Assembly (NCBI RefSeq): GCF_000969905.1
Contig: NZ_CP009520.1
Coordinates: 3,534,001 to 3,598,000 of the forward strand
DNA from: Methanosarcina vacuolata Z-761
GTDB taxonomy: Archaea; Halobacteriota; Methanosarcinia; Methanosarcinales; Methanosarcinaceae
DNA: 64,000 nt
Direction: 5' to 3'
The first letter of the stretch is position 1. The number at the start of each line of letters is the position of its first letter. Shown piece by piece: positions 32,753-42,035 of the stretch. The position numbers and the translations under genes are program-made. Below the pieces are notes generated by a model. That model searched no databases and was not told the origin of the DNA. It saw nothing but the letters and a program-made list of their open reading frames with translations.

Positions 32753-33544
32753 TCATATGAACTTTTCTATGCTGGCCGAAGCTTCTGTTTCCTGGCCCTC
32801 AGGCTCGTTTAATTCGTATCCCATTTTTCTTTCGGTTTTTCTTATTATGCCCCTTAAAGTTTGAACTTCCCTGGGGGTTAACCCTGCCCTTCCGAATATT
32901 CTCCGCAACATCAAAAAAGTTTTGTCTTTTTTATGAGGGGGATAATCGATTTCCTCCAGCAGTTTTTCCATATGCTCGTATAAAAGCTGGAGATCAAACC
33001 CATCAGCAAGCGGACTGTTACCTCCTTCCAGCTCCGAGAGTTCGTAAAGCACCACTGCAACGGCATGTGATAGATTCATAATCGGATATATTTCAGAAGT
33101 TGGAATCGTAAAAAGCATATCAAAACTTTTTAGCTCATCGTTCCGGAACCCTGTGTCTTCGCGCCCGAAAAGAATTGCAATCGTGCCGCTGCAATCTTTC
33201 AGCCTCTCTTTGAGCTCTCTGGAAGTATAGAGTGGAAGACGGATGTGTTCCCCGGTTTTCAGGCTTGCTACCCCTGTAGTTCCTATCCTCAGGTTTGCGC
33301 CTTTCACAGCCTCTTCAAGCGTTGAGACAATTCTTGCTCCTTCAAGGACATCTCTTGCATGCGATGACATGGCTCTTGCTTCTCCTTCGAGTTTACAGGG
33401 ATTTACAAGCACCAAGTCACTATATCCAAAGTTCTTCATTGCTCTTGCAACAGATCCGACATTTCCCTGATACATGGGCTCTACAAGTACTACACGAATC
33501 TTAAGTGACAAATTTCTCAATCCTTTTTTAAAGTCAGTTTTCAA
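32753..33544 (-). CDS. trmJ: tRNA 2'-O-methyltransferase of the TrmJ (SPOUT) family
   Basis: The 263-residue SPOUT methyltransferase is expected to methylate the ribose at position 32 of tRNAs. Motif 1 is QGNVGSVARAMKNFG, motif 2 is LFGREDTGFRN, and motif 3, the knot region, is IPTSEIYPIMNLSHAVAVV. A C-terminal helical extension includes FLMLRRIFGRAGLTPREV. The start is uncertain: the ATG at 33544 adds about 12 residues before the conserved KIRVVLVEP, and TTG codons nearer the core are possible. Confidence 0.9.
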   Translation of the reverse strand: MKTDFKKGLRNLSLKIRVVLVEPMYQGNVGSVARAMKNFGYSDLVLVNPCKLEGEARAMSSHARDVLEGARIVSTLEEAVKGANLRIGTTGVASLKTGEHIRLPLYTSRELKERLKDCSGTIAILFGREDTGFRNDELKSFDMLFTIPTSEIYPIMNLSHAVAVVLYELSELEGGNSPLADGFDLQLLYEHMEKLLEEIDYPPHKKDKTFLMLRRIFGRAGLTPREVQTLRGIIRKTERKMGYELNEPEGQETEASASIEKFI

Positions 33545-33915
33545 GTGTGATTACATCTTCCACACAGACAGTCACACACATTCTGCATTGCGTTTTCACA
33601 CCCTGTACATTTTTCTCATCAATATATATTTTCATGCAGATTATTTTCCGTGTGTTTCGGTTTCATATGGTGTGCTTTGGCCTTATTATATTTTGGTTTT
33701 ATTATCTTCTGTTTTATTGTTTTTCGGTCTCATTGTGGTTATTTCGTTTTTATTGTCATTTCTTTTTTCTATTTCAGTCCTTTCCTGTTTTAGCTCTTGC
33801 TTTTTTGTTTCTTCCTTCTTTGTAGTTTCTTCACTGTTTGAATTCAGAAATATTATCTTTCCTCACGTTAATCCTAAATATATTAGTCTTAAGTTCGATT
33901 AGCCTTAAGTTCACT
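33545..33915. other. T-rich spacer without a supported gene
   Basis: The spacer between trmJ and the ferritin-like gene is very T-rich on the plus strand and gives only low-complexity Phe/Ser/Leu frames. A CACACAGACAGTCACACACA stretch lies near 33557. I see no RNA gene or clear promoter. Confidence 0.5.
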
Positions 33916-33917
33916 GA

Positions 33918-34000
33918 TGAGACCGAAAGACGAGATCGAAAGACGAGATCAAAAGACGAGATCGAAAGACGAGATCGGAAGATAAGATCGAAAGATCAAA
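33918..34000. repeat. 13-bp tandem repeat, about 6 copies
   Basis: Units like GAGATCGAAAGAC repeat with a 13-bp period, with scattered changes (GAGACCGAAAGAC, GAGATCAAAAGAC, GAGATCGGAAGAT). The array lies about 110 bases upstream of the ferritin-like gene. Confidence 0.85.
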
Positions 34001-34111
34001 TCACCGGGTCCATTCTGGTATTGACATCAACTGTGGCTAAACCTTAAATTCAAAGACTGCTCTATGTCTAAACTATAAAAATGGTTATTTTTAAAAAGAA
34101 ATGGTGATTCA

Positions 34112-34495
34112 ATGACTCTTGAAGAAATTCTAAAAAACACATTTAAAGGAGAGACTACTGAAGTTGGCTGGTATCTCGCAATGTCAAAGGTTGCTGAGCG
34201 GGAAGGATTTCCGGATGTCGCGGTTTACCTACGCCAGATCGCCATGGACGAAGCCTGGCACGCTACCGAGGTAGCTGAAATCCTGGGACTTGTAAAAGAA
34301 ACAACTCTTGAAAATCTGGAAATGATGTTTGACGGGGAGAGTAAAGCCGAAATTGAGAAAGCTGAAGCTGCAGAATTAGCCAGGAAGGAAGGCAATACAA
34401 AAGCTGCCCTTTTCTTTGAAAAGGCATCTCTGGACGAAGCCAGGCATAAAGCAGGGCTTAATGGATTTCTGGAAAGAATGAGAAAACAGCAATGA
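34112..34495 (+). CDS. Rubrerythrin-like ferritin-fold protein without rubredoxin domain
   Basis: The 127-residue four-helix protein has diiron ligand motifs: Glu in GETTEVGWY, ExxH-like DEAWHATE, Glu in NTKAALFFEKA, and DEARHKAG. It corresponds to the N-terminal half of rubrerythrin and lacks the C-terminal rubredoxin, so it needs an outside electron donor if it is a peroxide reductase. The oxidative-stress role is inferred from the family. The gene is monocistronic and is followed by a hairpin terminator. Short direct repeats of ATGAGAAAACAGCAA cover its stop codon. Confidence 0.8.
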   Translation: MTLEEILKNTFKGETTEVGWYLAMSKVAEREGFPDVAVYLRQIAMDEAWHATEVAEILGLVKETTLENLEMMFDGESKAEIEKAEAAELARKEGNTKAALFFEKASLDEARHKAGLNGFLERMRKQQ

Positions 34496-34515
34496 GAAAA
34501 CAGCAATAAGAAAAT

Positions 34516-34535
34516 AGGATCCTTTGATCCTTTTT
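34516..34535 (+). terminator. Hairpin and T-run after the ferritin-like gene
   Basis: AGGATC (34516-34521) pairs with GATCCT (34526-34531) around CTTT, followed directly by a run of T. It lies 20 bases after the stop codon. Confidence 0.6.
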
Positions 34536-35154
34536 CCATATTTTAAGTTATTGAACTGGTATTTTTAACTGCTAACTATTTTTTATCGCTAATTACTCTG
34601 CTTGTCGTCATCAGGTTGGTTAATTCGTCCAAGATTTTAAGATTTTATTCCAATTTTGTGAATTATATAAAGTTCTGTAGAGCTATGAAAAGCTGAATTA
34701 CGCCAGACATACTGTTTTTATATTTTCGGCAATATACATGAAGTTTTATATTATTTTGAGTAATATTACCTCTGGGTCTTAAATATGTTCCTGGATTCTA
34801 ACATATTTAGTCCAGAAAAATGGGGGAATATCGGATTCTTCACCTTCTGTATGGGGGTCTAATTTCAGGGGGAGCTGAATCAGGACTTGCTATGTCTGCC
34901 AATTGATTCAGTAATTGATCGGCTCTGATCTATGAATTTAGCTTTTGCTTCCGAGTTTCGACACCGGTCTCAGGTCAATTAGGTCAAATAATTCTATCAA
35001 AACCTCAGGCAAGTAGCAATAAAATTGTGAAACAGACATCGAATTAAACAAATTTTGAAAATAAATACAATCGAACAAATTTGAAGTAAAGATCAAACTA
35101 AACAATCCAAGTAAAATATGAATGAATCAGTGAAGTTGGAGGAGTGTATAATAT
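34536..35154. other. AT-rich spacer without a supported gene
   Basis: No reading frame or RNA signature stands out between the ferritin-like gene and the siroheme-reductase-like gene. The last 30 bases carry the TTGGAGGAG ribosome site of the next gene. Confidence 0.45.
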
Positions 35155-35832
35155 ATGGTAAGTCATGAGTATGTGAAAGGAGATCTTCCCGAAAAAGCTG
35201 CAATTCTGCAAAGAGATGGAGAAACATATGCAATTGCTCCACATATTCCCGGAGGAATCGTATACCCGGAAACTCTTAGAAAAATAGCTGACATTGCAGA
35301 AAAGTATGGAGCTGCAGCCCTTAAGATTACCTCGGCCCAGAGGATTGCAATTGTAGGGTTAAAAGAAGAAGATCTGGATGCAGCATGGGGAGAACTGAAT
35401 CTAAAACCCGGAGCTGCTATAGGACTCTGTGTCCGCAGCGTTAAAATTTGCCCTGGAACTACATTTTGCAAGAGAGGCAAACAGGACTCAGTCGGTCTTG
35501 GATTAAAACTTGATGAAAAATACCACGGGATGCAGCTTCCTTCCAAATTAAAAATTGGGGTTTCTGGCTGCCATAATTCGTGTTCCGAACCCATTATAAA
35601 GGATATAGGGCTAATGGGCACAGCAAAAGGCTTTACTTTATCCGTCGGGGGCAGTGCAGGGCCACGTCCGAGACTTGGTAGCGTAGTGGCAAAAGACCTC
35701 ACCGAAGAGCAGGCTCTGGATCTTGTTGAAAAAATAATTAACTTTTATAAAAAATACCCCAAGCCAAGAAGAATCGGAGAAGTTATTGACGAGATCGGGC
35801 TTGAGAAATTCAAAGAAGAAGTGGGGTTGTAA
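35155..35832 (+). CDS. Small nitrite/sulfite-reductase-like protein
   Basis: This 225-residue protein belongs to the small siroheme/[4Fe-4S] reductase-like family of methanogens. It contains one ferredoxin-like half-domain (residues about 15-80) and the cluster-binding pattern CPGTTFC near residue 104 with CHNSC near 144. That is the C-x5-C ... C-x3-C set that holds the coupled siroheme-iron-sulfur centre. True sulfite reductases are two to three times longer, so this short form may reduce another substrate. TTGGAGGAG precedes the ATG. It stands alone. Confidence 0.82.
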   Translation: MVSHEYVKGDLPEKAAILQRDGETYAIAPHIPGGIVYPETLRKIADIAEKYGAAALKITSAQRIAIVGLKEEDLDAAWGELNLKPGAAIGLCVRSVKICPGTTFCKRGKQDSVGLGLKLDEKYHGMQLPSKLKIGVSGCHNSCSEPIIKDIGLMGTAKGFTLSVGGSAGPRPRLGSVVAKDLTEEQALDLVEKIINFYKKYPKPRRIGEVIDEIGLEKFKEEVGL

Positions 35833-35846
35833 AAAGCCTTCTTAAT

Positions 35847-35916
35847 TTGGCATGAAAGTTCTTCCAAGTACTTTCATTTCTTTGTGCCTGTGATTAGAGA
35901 ATTTCATGTGCGTTTT
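35847..35916. repeat. Dispersed repeat family B, copy 1 (70 bp)
   Basis: Bases 35847-35916 match 60842-60911 at about 67 of 70 positions. The shared core includes CTTTCATTTCTTTGTGCCTG and TGATTAGAGAATTTCATGTG. The copy here starts 15 bases after the stop of the siroheme-reductase-like gene. A small inverted pair GAAAGT/ACTTTC lies inside it. Confidence 0.9.
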
Positions 35917-35969
35917 GAGAGGCGCTTTTTACATAAACCAATATTTTTCGACAAGCACTTTTTGAAAAT

Positions 35970-36150
35970 GGTTGGGACAGAACCGTTGACCCGCAACTGT
36001 CGCGCTGTTTGATCACAAACCGTTGCGCCGGTTTATCACGCCGATAGGGTTCGGGGATAAGGCAACCAAACTCAAATGTTTCGCGGGTTTTCGATCAACA
36101 TTTTTTTTAAAAAGGGTTGCGGGCAAGCAGTTTTTTGAAAAGGATTTTTG
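35970..36150. repeat. Dispersed repeat family A, copy 2
   Basis: The block at 36020-36058 (CGTTGCGCCGG, ATCACGCCGATAGGGTT) and the following GGTTTTCGATCAA and AAAAAGGGTTGCGGGCAAGC match the region 2465-2570 in order. Here the 27-bp unit is present only one and a half times instead of ten. The rest of 36151-36587 is T-rich and lacks a gene; TTTAAATATAATAG (about 36413-36426) may be the hdrED promoter. Confidence 0.7.
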
Positions 36151-36587
36151 AAAAGGATTATACTTTACTTTCCTTACTTTCCTTACTTTATTTACTTTCT
36201 TTTTTCTGCACTTTTACTTTTTACTTTTTTGTCGCTTAATTTCTTACTTTACCGTCCAAAAGAATTCTACGAATGTTTTGTATACTATTTGTTTTATAAT
36301 TTAACTATAATATATTATACTTTCACTTTTTACTTTCCCGTTTGATTACTTTCACTCAACTCATTTTTGCGACTCAGTGGGCTTTTTAATCTGTTGATTA
36401 ATAAAGATAATGTTTAAATATAATAGATACAAACACTAACAGACTATACAAACCTTATGTAGACAGTCGCTACGGCTATCATTCTGTCTTTACTATCATT
36501 GATGTTCTGTAACATGACAATTGTAAAAGCAGTATTAATTCCCAGTTTTTGGTCCATACATAGGAGGAATAAATTATCATTGAGGAA

Positions 36588-37367
36588 ATGCTTTATTTTT
36601 CTGGGCTCTCGGATGCACTAAGGCTGACGTTTGTCCAGGTAATGATAATGGCTACATTAGCCTTTGTTATTTTCATATACGGTCTGATTGTCGCCTTCCA
36701 AAAATGGGGAACAGGAGTCACAGGTTATGCTCTTGAGCCTCAGGAAGGAAAAAAAGGAAGTGCAATCACATTCTTAAAAACCTGGTGGAAACAGGTAACA
36801 GAAGAATCTCATCATCACGGAACGCCTATTCTGGAGATTCTTATACTTGATATTGTCTTCCAGAGAAGAATTCTCAAGAGAAGTCCTTTCCGCTGGATTA
36901 TGCATCTATGTATTTTTGGGGGTTGGATGACCCTCTTTGCCCTATCCGGACTCATGTTTACAGTTGAAATTACCGAAAAGATCGGAATTGAACTCCCGTT
37001 CACTCCTGACGTGTTTAGAGAGTGGCTCTCCATTCCGAACTATGTCTTCGGGTATATTCTACTTATCGGAGTCCTTATAGCAATAGTAAGAAGACTGTTT
37101 GTCTCTGAAGTCAGGGAAGCTTCAATTATGTATGATTGGGTCTTAATCGGAGTAATTTTCATAGTTACTATTTCCGGTTTCCTCGCCGATGGAATTCGAA
37201 CAGGCTTAATTTGGAGCTTTGGGCTTGACCCCGCAGCAGCACCACCGGCCGCTCTATTCCATTCCATATTTTCCCTGCTCTTCTGTATTGCATTTATACC
37301 ATACAGTAAATATATTCATGTAATCGCCATACCGCTTGCACTTCTTGCAAACAAAGGAGGCGAATAA
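36588..37367 (+). CDS. hdrE: Heterodisulfide reductase cytochrome b subunit HdrE
   Basis: HdrE is the membrane cytochrome b that takes electrons from methanophenazine and passes them to HdrD, moving protons. The 259-residue protein has about five membrane helices, with His residues suited to heme binding ([23 protein letters not shown]). The AGGAGGA ribosome site (36562-36568) is 20 bases before the ATG at 36588. An in-frame ATT at 36579 would be better spaced, so the true start may be three codons earlier. hdrD follows after four bases. Confidence 0.94.
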   Translation: MLYFSGLSDALRLTFVQVMIMATLAFVIFIYGLIVAFQKWGTGVTGYALEPQEGKKGSAITFLKTWWKQVTEESHHHGTPILEILILDIVFQRRILKRSPFRWIMHLCIFGGWMTLFALSGLMFTVEITEKIGIELPFTPDVFREWLSIPNYVFGYILLIGVLIAIVRRLFVSEVREASIMYDWVLIGVIFIVTISGFLADGIRTGLIWSFGLDPAAAPPAALFHSIFSLLFCIAFIPYSKYIHVIAIPLALLANKGGE

Positions 37368-37371
37368 AAAG

Positions 37372-38601
37372 ATGGCAAAACGTACTCCTTCAATCGATAC
37401 GAAGAATCTTACCGCAGTCCAGCTCATGGAACTTGATGCATGCGTTCGCTGTGGTGAGTGTGTAAAATGGTGTCCGACTTATGCCGCTTCCGGCGGGAAA
37501 CCAGGATTAGCTCCAAGAGACAAGATCCTGCGCTGGAGGCAGTACATGAACAAATCCTATGGAATCAAAGCAAAAATCTTTGGTCCACAGGAAGTTCCTC
37601 AGTCAGAACTTGAAGAATTTAAAGATGATGTCCATGGCTGTACGACATGCGGTGTCTGTGCAACAGTTTGTGAAGCAGGTATTAACACTGTGGAACTCTG
37701 GGAAGCCATAAGGACAAATCTTGTAAAGAAAGGTATAGGTCCTTATGGGAAGCAGAATGCGTTCCCAAAACTTGTTGGTCAGTACCATAACCCTTATATG
37801 AAGGACCAGAAAGACAGACTTGCCTGGGTTCCCCCAGACGTGAAAATAGAAAACAAAGCAGAAATTGTCTATTTCACTGGCTGTACTGCAGGGTACAATC
37901 AGCTCGCTCTGGCCTTTGCAACATCACGTGTGCTCAACAAGCTGGGCATTAAGTTTACCATGCTTGGTGAAGAGGAATGGTGTTGCGGCTCAGCCCTTAT
38001 CAGGACAGGCCAGGTGCATGTCAACAATGTTGCCCGTGAACTTGCAAAACACAATGTGGAGTCACTCCAGAAAAAAGGTGCTAAAAAGGTTTTGTTTGCG
38101 TGTGCAGGCTGTTTCCGTGCTGCAAAGATCGACTGGCCCAGGCTTCTTGGCAAAGAACTGCCTTTTGAGGTTATTCACATTACACAGTTCCTTGCAGACC
38201 TTATAAAAGAGGACAAGATTAAATGGGAAAAGCCTATCAACAAGACGATTACCTATCACGACCCCTGCCACCTTGGCCGCCACGTTGGAGTCTTTAATGC
38301 TCCCAGATATGTGCTTTCCCATATTCCTGGTGTTAAGTTCGTTGAAATGGACAGGTCAAAGGAATTCCAGCGCTGCTGTGGAGCTGGCGGTGGTGTAAAA
38401 GCAGGAATTCCTGACCTTGCTGTGGCAATGGGAGAAGCCAGAGTTAAGGATGCTCTTGAAACCAATGCAGATATCCTCTCGAGTGCGTGCCCCTTCTGTA
38501 AGAGGAACCTCTCGGATGGTCGTGACGCCCTCAAATCTGATATTGTTGTAGAAGACATCATCGAGCTGGTTGCAGAGGCTCTTGGCCTTAGCACCTCATA
38601 A
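37372..38601 (+). CDS. hdrD: Heterodisulfide reductase catalytic subunit HdrD
   Basis: HdrD reduces the CoM-S-S-CoB heterodisulfide made in the last step of methanogenesis. The 409-residue protein has two [4Fe-4S] ferredoxin motifs ([12 protein letters not shown] near residue 25; [12 protein letters not shown] near 93). Two CCG cysteine domains follow: GCTAG...WCCGSAL...CAGC near 175-250, and DPCHLG...RCCGAGGG...CPFC near 300-380, the noncubane cluster sites. The ATG at 37372 follows GGAGGCGA. HdrED is the membrane-type enzyme of cytochrome-containing Methanosarcinales. Confidence 0.97.
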   Translation: MAKRTPSIDTKNLTAVQLMELDACVRCGECVKWCPTYAASGGKPGLAPRDKILRWRQYMNKSYGIKAKIFGPQEVPQSELEEFKDDVHGCTTCGVCATVCEAGINTVELWEAIRTNLVKKGIGPYGKQNAFPKLVGQYHNPYMKDQKDRLAWVPPDVKIENKAEIVYFTGCTAGYNQLALAFATSRVLNKLGIKFTMLGEEEWCCGSALIRTGQVHVNNVARELAKHNVESLQKKGAKKVLFACAGCFRAAKIDWPRLLGKELPFEVIHITQFLADLIKEDKIKWEKPINKTITYHDPCHLGRHVGVFNAPRYVLSHIPGVKFVEMDRSKEFQRCCGAGGGVKAGIPDLAVAMGEARVKDALETNADILSSACPFCKRNLSDGRDALKSDIVVEDIIELVAEALGLSTS

Positions 38602-38612
38602 GCGTGAAGAGG

Positions 38613-38650
38613 AAGGCTGGATTTCCAGCTTTCTTTATTCTCTTTTCTTT
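38613..38650 (+). terminator. Hairpin and T-rich tail after hdrED
   Basis: AAGGCTGGA (38613-38621) pairs with TCCAGCTTT (38624-38632) with a minimal loop, and a T-rich tail follows. It lies 11 bases after the hdrD stop. Confidence 0.65.
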
Positions 38651-38708
38651 ATCTCTTTTTATTGGTATATAGCAAAACTTAAATATCGATACTTACCTCC
38701 CCTTGAAC

Positions 38709-39344
38709 ATGTATATTCCTTACGAATTTCTTGGAAAAATATTCATATATCTGGTTCTTTTTGCTCTCGCAGGAACAGGGATCGCCCTGCTCATAGGGGC
38801 ATATTCCTTTAAAAAACGCAGAATAATTTTTCCGGGGTTCGTGCTGTTTACACTTTATCTTTTTTATTCCCCTTCTAAATTATTGTGCAGATTTTTTAAA
38901 ATACGGGAAAATCTCGTAGATGATATTCTTATTGATTTAAGAAACGCCATAATGTTGGATCGCTTTGTTCACACAAAAGAGAACAGGGTTGTGTTCCTTC
39001 CTCAATGTATGAGACACCCGGAATGCAGGGCAAGGTGTGACCCAATCCATGGTTATGAGTGCAAACGATGCGGAAAATGTGACATTTCAAAGATATATGA
39101 AGCTGCAGATATGTACAATTTCAAGGTTTTTATAATCCCTGGGAGCAGCTTTGTCAAAAAGATCTTCAAGGAGTACAGGCCCCAATCTTGCCTTGGTGTG
39201 GCCTGTTACAATGAGCTTGCAGAAGATATGCAGGAAGTATCTTTTATCCCTGTGCAGGGTGTTCTTCTCCTTCGGGATGGTTGTTTCAATACCAAAGCTG
39301 ACGTGGAAGAAATTATCAGAAAAATGGAGATGTGCGATGTATAG
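38709..39344 (+). CDS. DUF116 family membrane-anchored cysteine protein
   Basis: The 211-residue protein starts at the ATG at 38709 (the TTG at 38703 is less likely). Two hydrophobic segments lie at residues about 8-30 and 40-60. A cysteine-rich DUF116 domain follows: CMRHPECRARCDP, CKRCGKCDIS and a later GVACYNEL and DGCFNT. The four-Cys cluster suggests metal or iron-sulfur binding. Function is not established in this family. It overlaps the next gene, its paralogue, by eight bases. Confidence 0.8.
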   Translation: MYIPYEFLGKIFIYLVLFALAGTGIALLIGAYSFKKRRIIFPGFVLFTLYLFYSPSKLLCRFFKIRENLVDDILIDLRNAIMLDRFVHTKENRVVFLPQCMRHPECRARCDPIHGYECKRCGKCDISKIYEAADMYNFKVFIIPGSSFVKKIFKEYRPQSCLGVACYNELAEDMQEVSFIPVQGVLLLRDGCFNTKADVEEIIRKMEMCDV

Positions 39345-39966
39345 TTTTATAGGAAAAGCTCTGTTTTTTACCATAATTTTTTCGGTTTTGATCTCGATAT
39401 CTGCTCTCCTGGTGAGTCGAATCAGCCTGAAAAGAAACGTATGGCTTGCAGGTTTCTTTTCAAATGTACTTGATTTTTTTTATTTACCTATAAAATATTT
39501 CTTCTGTAAGTTTTCGGATCCACGAATTCTGGACAAATGGATAGTATCTTTGAAAAACATAGCTAATGCATCAGATTTCTCAAAAACCAAAAATCGCATA
39601 ATTATTGTTCCGCACTGCGTGCGTTCATTAGATTGCCCTGCGCCGTCAACAATTTTTGGAATTCAATGCCGGGACTGCGGGAAGTGCATTGTATCTCAAC
39701 TGAGAAAAGATGCCGTAAAATATGGATACGACTTATATATTACCACCGGCTCTTCAGCTATCGGAAACATCCTTAAAAATAAACCTGCCGATGGTCTACT
39801 TGGAATTGCATGTAATTATGAAATAAACAAAGGAATGTGCGCTTTAAATGGGAAAAAAGTTGTGACTTATGGCGTCCCTCTGTTGAACGATGGTTGTTAT
39901 AATACGATAGTGGACTATGATAAAGTAATTGAAACGCTCAAACGTTTTGATAAAAAGAAAATCTAA
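39337..39966 (+). CDS. DUF116 family protein, tandem paralogue
   Basis: The 209-residue protein has the same plan as the gene before it: an N-terminal membrane segment (ALFFTIIFSVLISISALLV) and a second hydrophobic stretch. The cysteine domain has CVRSLDCPAP, CRDCGKCIVS, GIACNYEI and NDGCYNT. The ATG at 39337 overlaps the previous stop, so the pair is translationally coupled and arose by tandem duplication. Several cysteines differ between the two, so the copies may have diverged in cofactor binding. Confidence 0.8.
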   Translation: MYSFIGKALFFTIIFSVLISISALLVSRISLKRNVWLAGFFSNVLDFFYLPIKYFFCKFSDPRILDKWIVSLKNIANASDFSKTKNRIIIVPHCVRSLDCPAPSTIFGIQCRDCGKCIVSQLRKDAVKYGYDLYITTGSSAIGNILKNKPADGLLGIACNYEINKGMCALNGKKVVTYGVPLLNDGCYNTIVDYDKVIETLKRFDKKKI

Positions 39967-40020
39967 TTCAAATATTCAGCTCTGTAAAAAGAAAATCTAA
40001 TTCAAATATTCAGCTCTGTA
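39953..40020. repeat. 34-bp direct duplication
   Basis: AAAAGAAAATCTAATTCAAA plus TATTCAGCTCTGTA occurs twice in tandem (period 34), the first copy covering the stop codon of the second DUF116 gene. It ends about 45 bases before the insertion sequence. Confidence 0.9.
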
Positions 40021-40069
40021 AAAAGACAGTGCGCCCAATTTTATCAAAAATTTGCTCGATATCCTGTAT

Positions 40070-41789
40070 CCTAGATTCGGCAGGTTAACGCAACTATAGA
40101 TATATATTTTCATATTTCTCTCCCATGAGACTCAATATTTTCCAGTGAATTTCTTCCATATTCAGTATTTCTGACTTTGTTTTCCCTTTTTTCTGCGTTA
40201 TAAGTTCTGTAATTCCCTGAAACTTGAAAAATATCCATCTCATTGTTGGTCTTTTTGTTGGTTTCCCTTTTTGATCTGGAACCGTTTCATTTTCTTCTTC
40301 TAACTTTGTCCTTAATTTCCATTCTGCAATAGAATAAATCATTAAGCAGAGAACCATTATCATTGTCAACGCTTCAATTCTTGATTTATTCTTGAGATAA
40401 ACCTTCGATATGCTAAAGGCATCACTTTTCAAAAATCTGAATCCTTTTTCTACTTTATCCTGTCCTTTGTAATACTTCAGCATCTCTTCAGGAGAAAGAC
40501 TGATATCATTACTTGCAAGAATGAAAAGTCCCATTTTTTCCATTTCTTTTAAAACAAAAGCATCATTAACCTTTATAACCCCATCAATCTTATAATATGT
40601 CTTTAATTTTTCATTTTTTAAAGGTCTGCCTTTTTTACCTGCTTCGCGTTTTTTAATGGTTTTCAAATCTACTTTTTCAAAAAGAACGGAAGGGAAATCT
40701 GCAATCCATTTTTCTGCTGCTTTTAATGCATCTTCTTCACAGAAAAAGTCATCTCCTGCCAGTTTTTTAAGCGACTTTTCTGCTTTTTCAAGCTCTTTTT
40801 CAAGCTTCCTTCTGAGAGTTACCTCTTTTTTTTCTTTCATTTTATGAGAGAGTAACAAAACCCACTTTTGTTTAACTCCACCATAATCCACAAAGGTTTG
40901 ATAAAATGAGTATCTTTCGTCGCTTTTCAACGTTTTCAGGTTTAGATTTGCATTTAGCAGTTCCTTTGCCTCAGTAATTGTTGCAGGAACACGACTGATC
41001 CAGAATGACTTTCCTATGTTCTTGATATTATTATCAGTGTAAAAAGAACTATCAGCTACATAGTACACTTTGCTTTCAGGTCTTAAAGCTGATTTGAGAG
41101 ACTTGATTGCTTCCAGAATTGTGCTTTTGTCTGAAGCATTCCCTGAATGGGTGTTCATGAAAAGTGGTATTCCATGCTGATTAACAATCAAGCTCAAAAC
41201 AAATTGTTTGAGGTCCCATCTTCCGTTTTTGGGTATTCCAAAAGTAATATCAATATACTCAGTTTCTTCGTCTTCATAATCCCCATAAACGCTGACACTT
41301 GTAGTGTCAGCGTGTAAACAATGGACAGGAATAGGTAGACGATTCATAATGTGAAGAGTGATTTCAGTAAACAGTTTTGTAGGACCATACTTTACGATTC
41401 TGTCAAGAGTTTCTCCAATAGCATATTGATTCAGGTCTTCTCGTGTGACGCTGTCTCCAAAAAGTCTTCCTATAGAAATAGTCCTGAAATAATCAGGAAA
41501 AAGGTACAGACGTTGCCCTATGAAACCAAGACCATTGAGTACCATGGCAAGGATACAGACGGAGTGAGGAACCTTGTGATCTCGTTCTTTAGGAAGTTTC
41601 TCATCGATCAATTTGTCAACTTCAAGCTCTTGGAAAACTCCAGCAATAAGACCAAGGTGACCTAAGAAGCTTGTACGTTTTATTGAGGATTCAACTCTTC
41701 TACTGTTGTTTTTATCTGCCATGGAAGATCAAGAAAAGAAATATGAAAATTAATTATATTAACTTATATGTTTACCTGCCGAATCTAGG
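40070..41789. mobile_element. Complete IS1634-type insertion sequence with TIRs and 6-bp target duplication
   Basis: The element is 1,720 bp long. Its ends are inverted repeats: CCTAGATTCGGCAGGTTAA on the left (40070-40088) and the inverted TTACCTGCCGAATCTAGG on the right (41772-41789). The 6-bp sequence CTGTAT flanks both sides directly (40064-40069 and 41790-41795), as expected for target-site duplication. It carries one transposase gene on the minus strand. The clean ends and duplication point to a recent insertion. Confidence 0.93.
40094..41722 (-). CDS. IS1634-family transposase
   Basis: The 542-residue DDE transposase has its first catalytic Asp in HADTTSVSVYG near residue 138, the second in VADSSFYTDNN near 224, and the Glu in the YKGQDKVEKGFRFLKSD box near 435 (Y-(2)-R/K-(3)-E-(6)-K like pattern). 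An insertion between the second Asp and the Glu has the length usual for this family. The frame is uninterrupted, so the enzyme may be active. It fills most of the insertion sequence described above. Confidence 0.92.
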   Translation of the reverse strand: MADKNNSRRVESSIKRTSFLGHLGLIAGVFQELEVDKLIDEKLPKERDHKVPHSVCILAMVLNGLGFIGQRLYLFPDYFRTISIGRLFGDSVTREDLNQYAIGETLDRIVKYGPTKLFTEITLHIMNRLPIPVHCLHADTTSVSVYGDYEDEETEYIDITFGIPKNGRWDLKQFVLSLIVNQHGIPLFMNTHSGNASDKSTILEAIKSLKSALRPESKVYYVADSSFYTDNNIKNIGKSFWISRVPATITEAKELLNANLNLKTLKSDERYSFYQTFVDYGGVKQKWVLLLSHKMKEKKEVTLRRKLEKELEKAEKSLKKLAGDDFFCEEDALKAAEKWIADFPSVLFEKVDLKTIKKREAGKKGRPLKNEKLKTYYKIDGVIKVNDAFVLKEMEKMGLFILASNDISLSPEEMLKYYKGQDKVEKGFRFLKSDAFSISKVYLKNKSRIEALTMIMVLCLMIYSIAEWKLRTKLEEENETVPDQKGKPTKRPTMRWIFFKFQGITELITQKKGKTKSEILNMEEIHWKILSLMGEKYENIYL

Positions 41790-42035
41790 CTGTATCTTCT
41801 TTTTATCTCCTTGTAATTCTCTTCGTCATTTTTTGGCCTGATTGTTGTTCTCAGACACAATCAGTTTTTCAAGGTCAGCCTCAAATAAAGCACTGTAAAT
41901 CTATCTGAAAAAAGTACACTTTAAGCTCTTATTAACAACTAACTTTACACAGTTAGAGACTATTCGCATTTTTAGTAAAATCTTTGTAAGATTGATAACT
42001 ATTATATTCAAACTTCCACTTTTATAATGATTTAT

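Noticed and set aside
33474-33902. Phe-rich frames in the T-rich spacer
   Set aside because: Low complexity, no ribosome site, two overlapping frames equally open.
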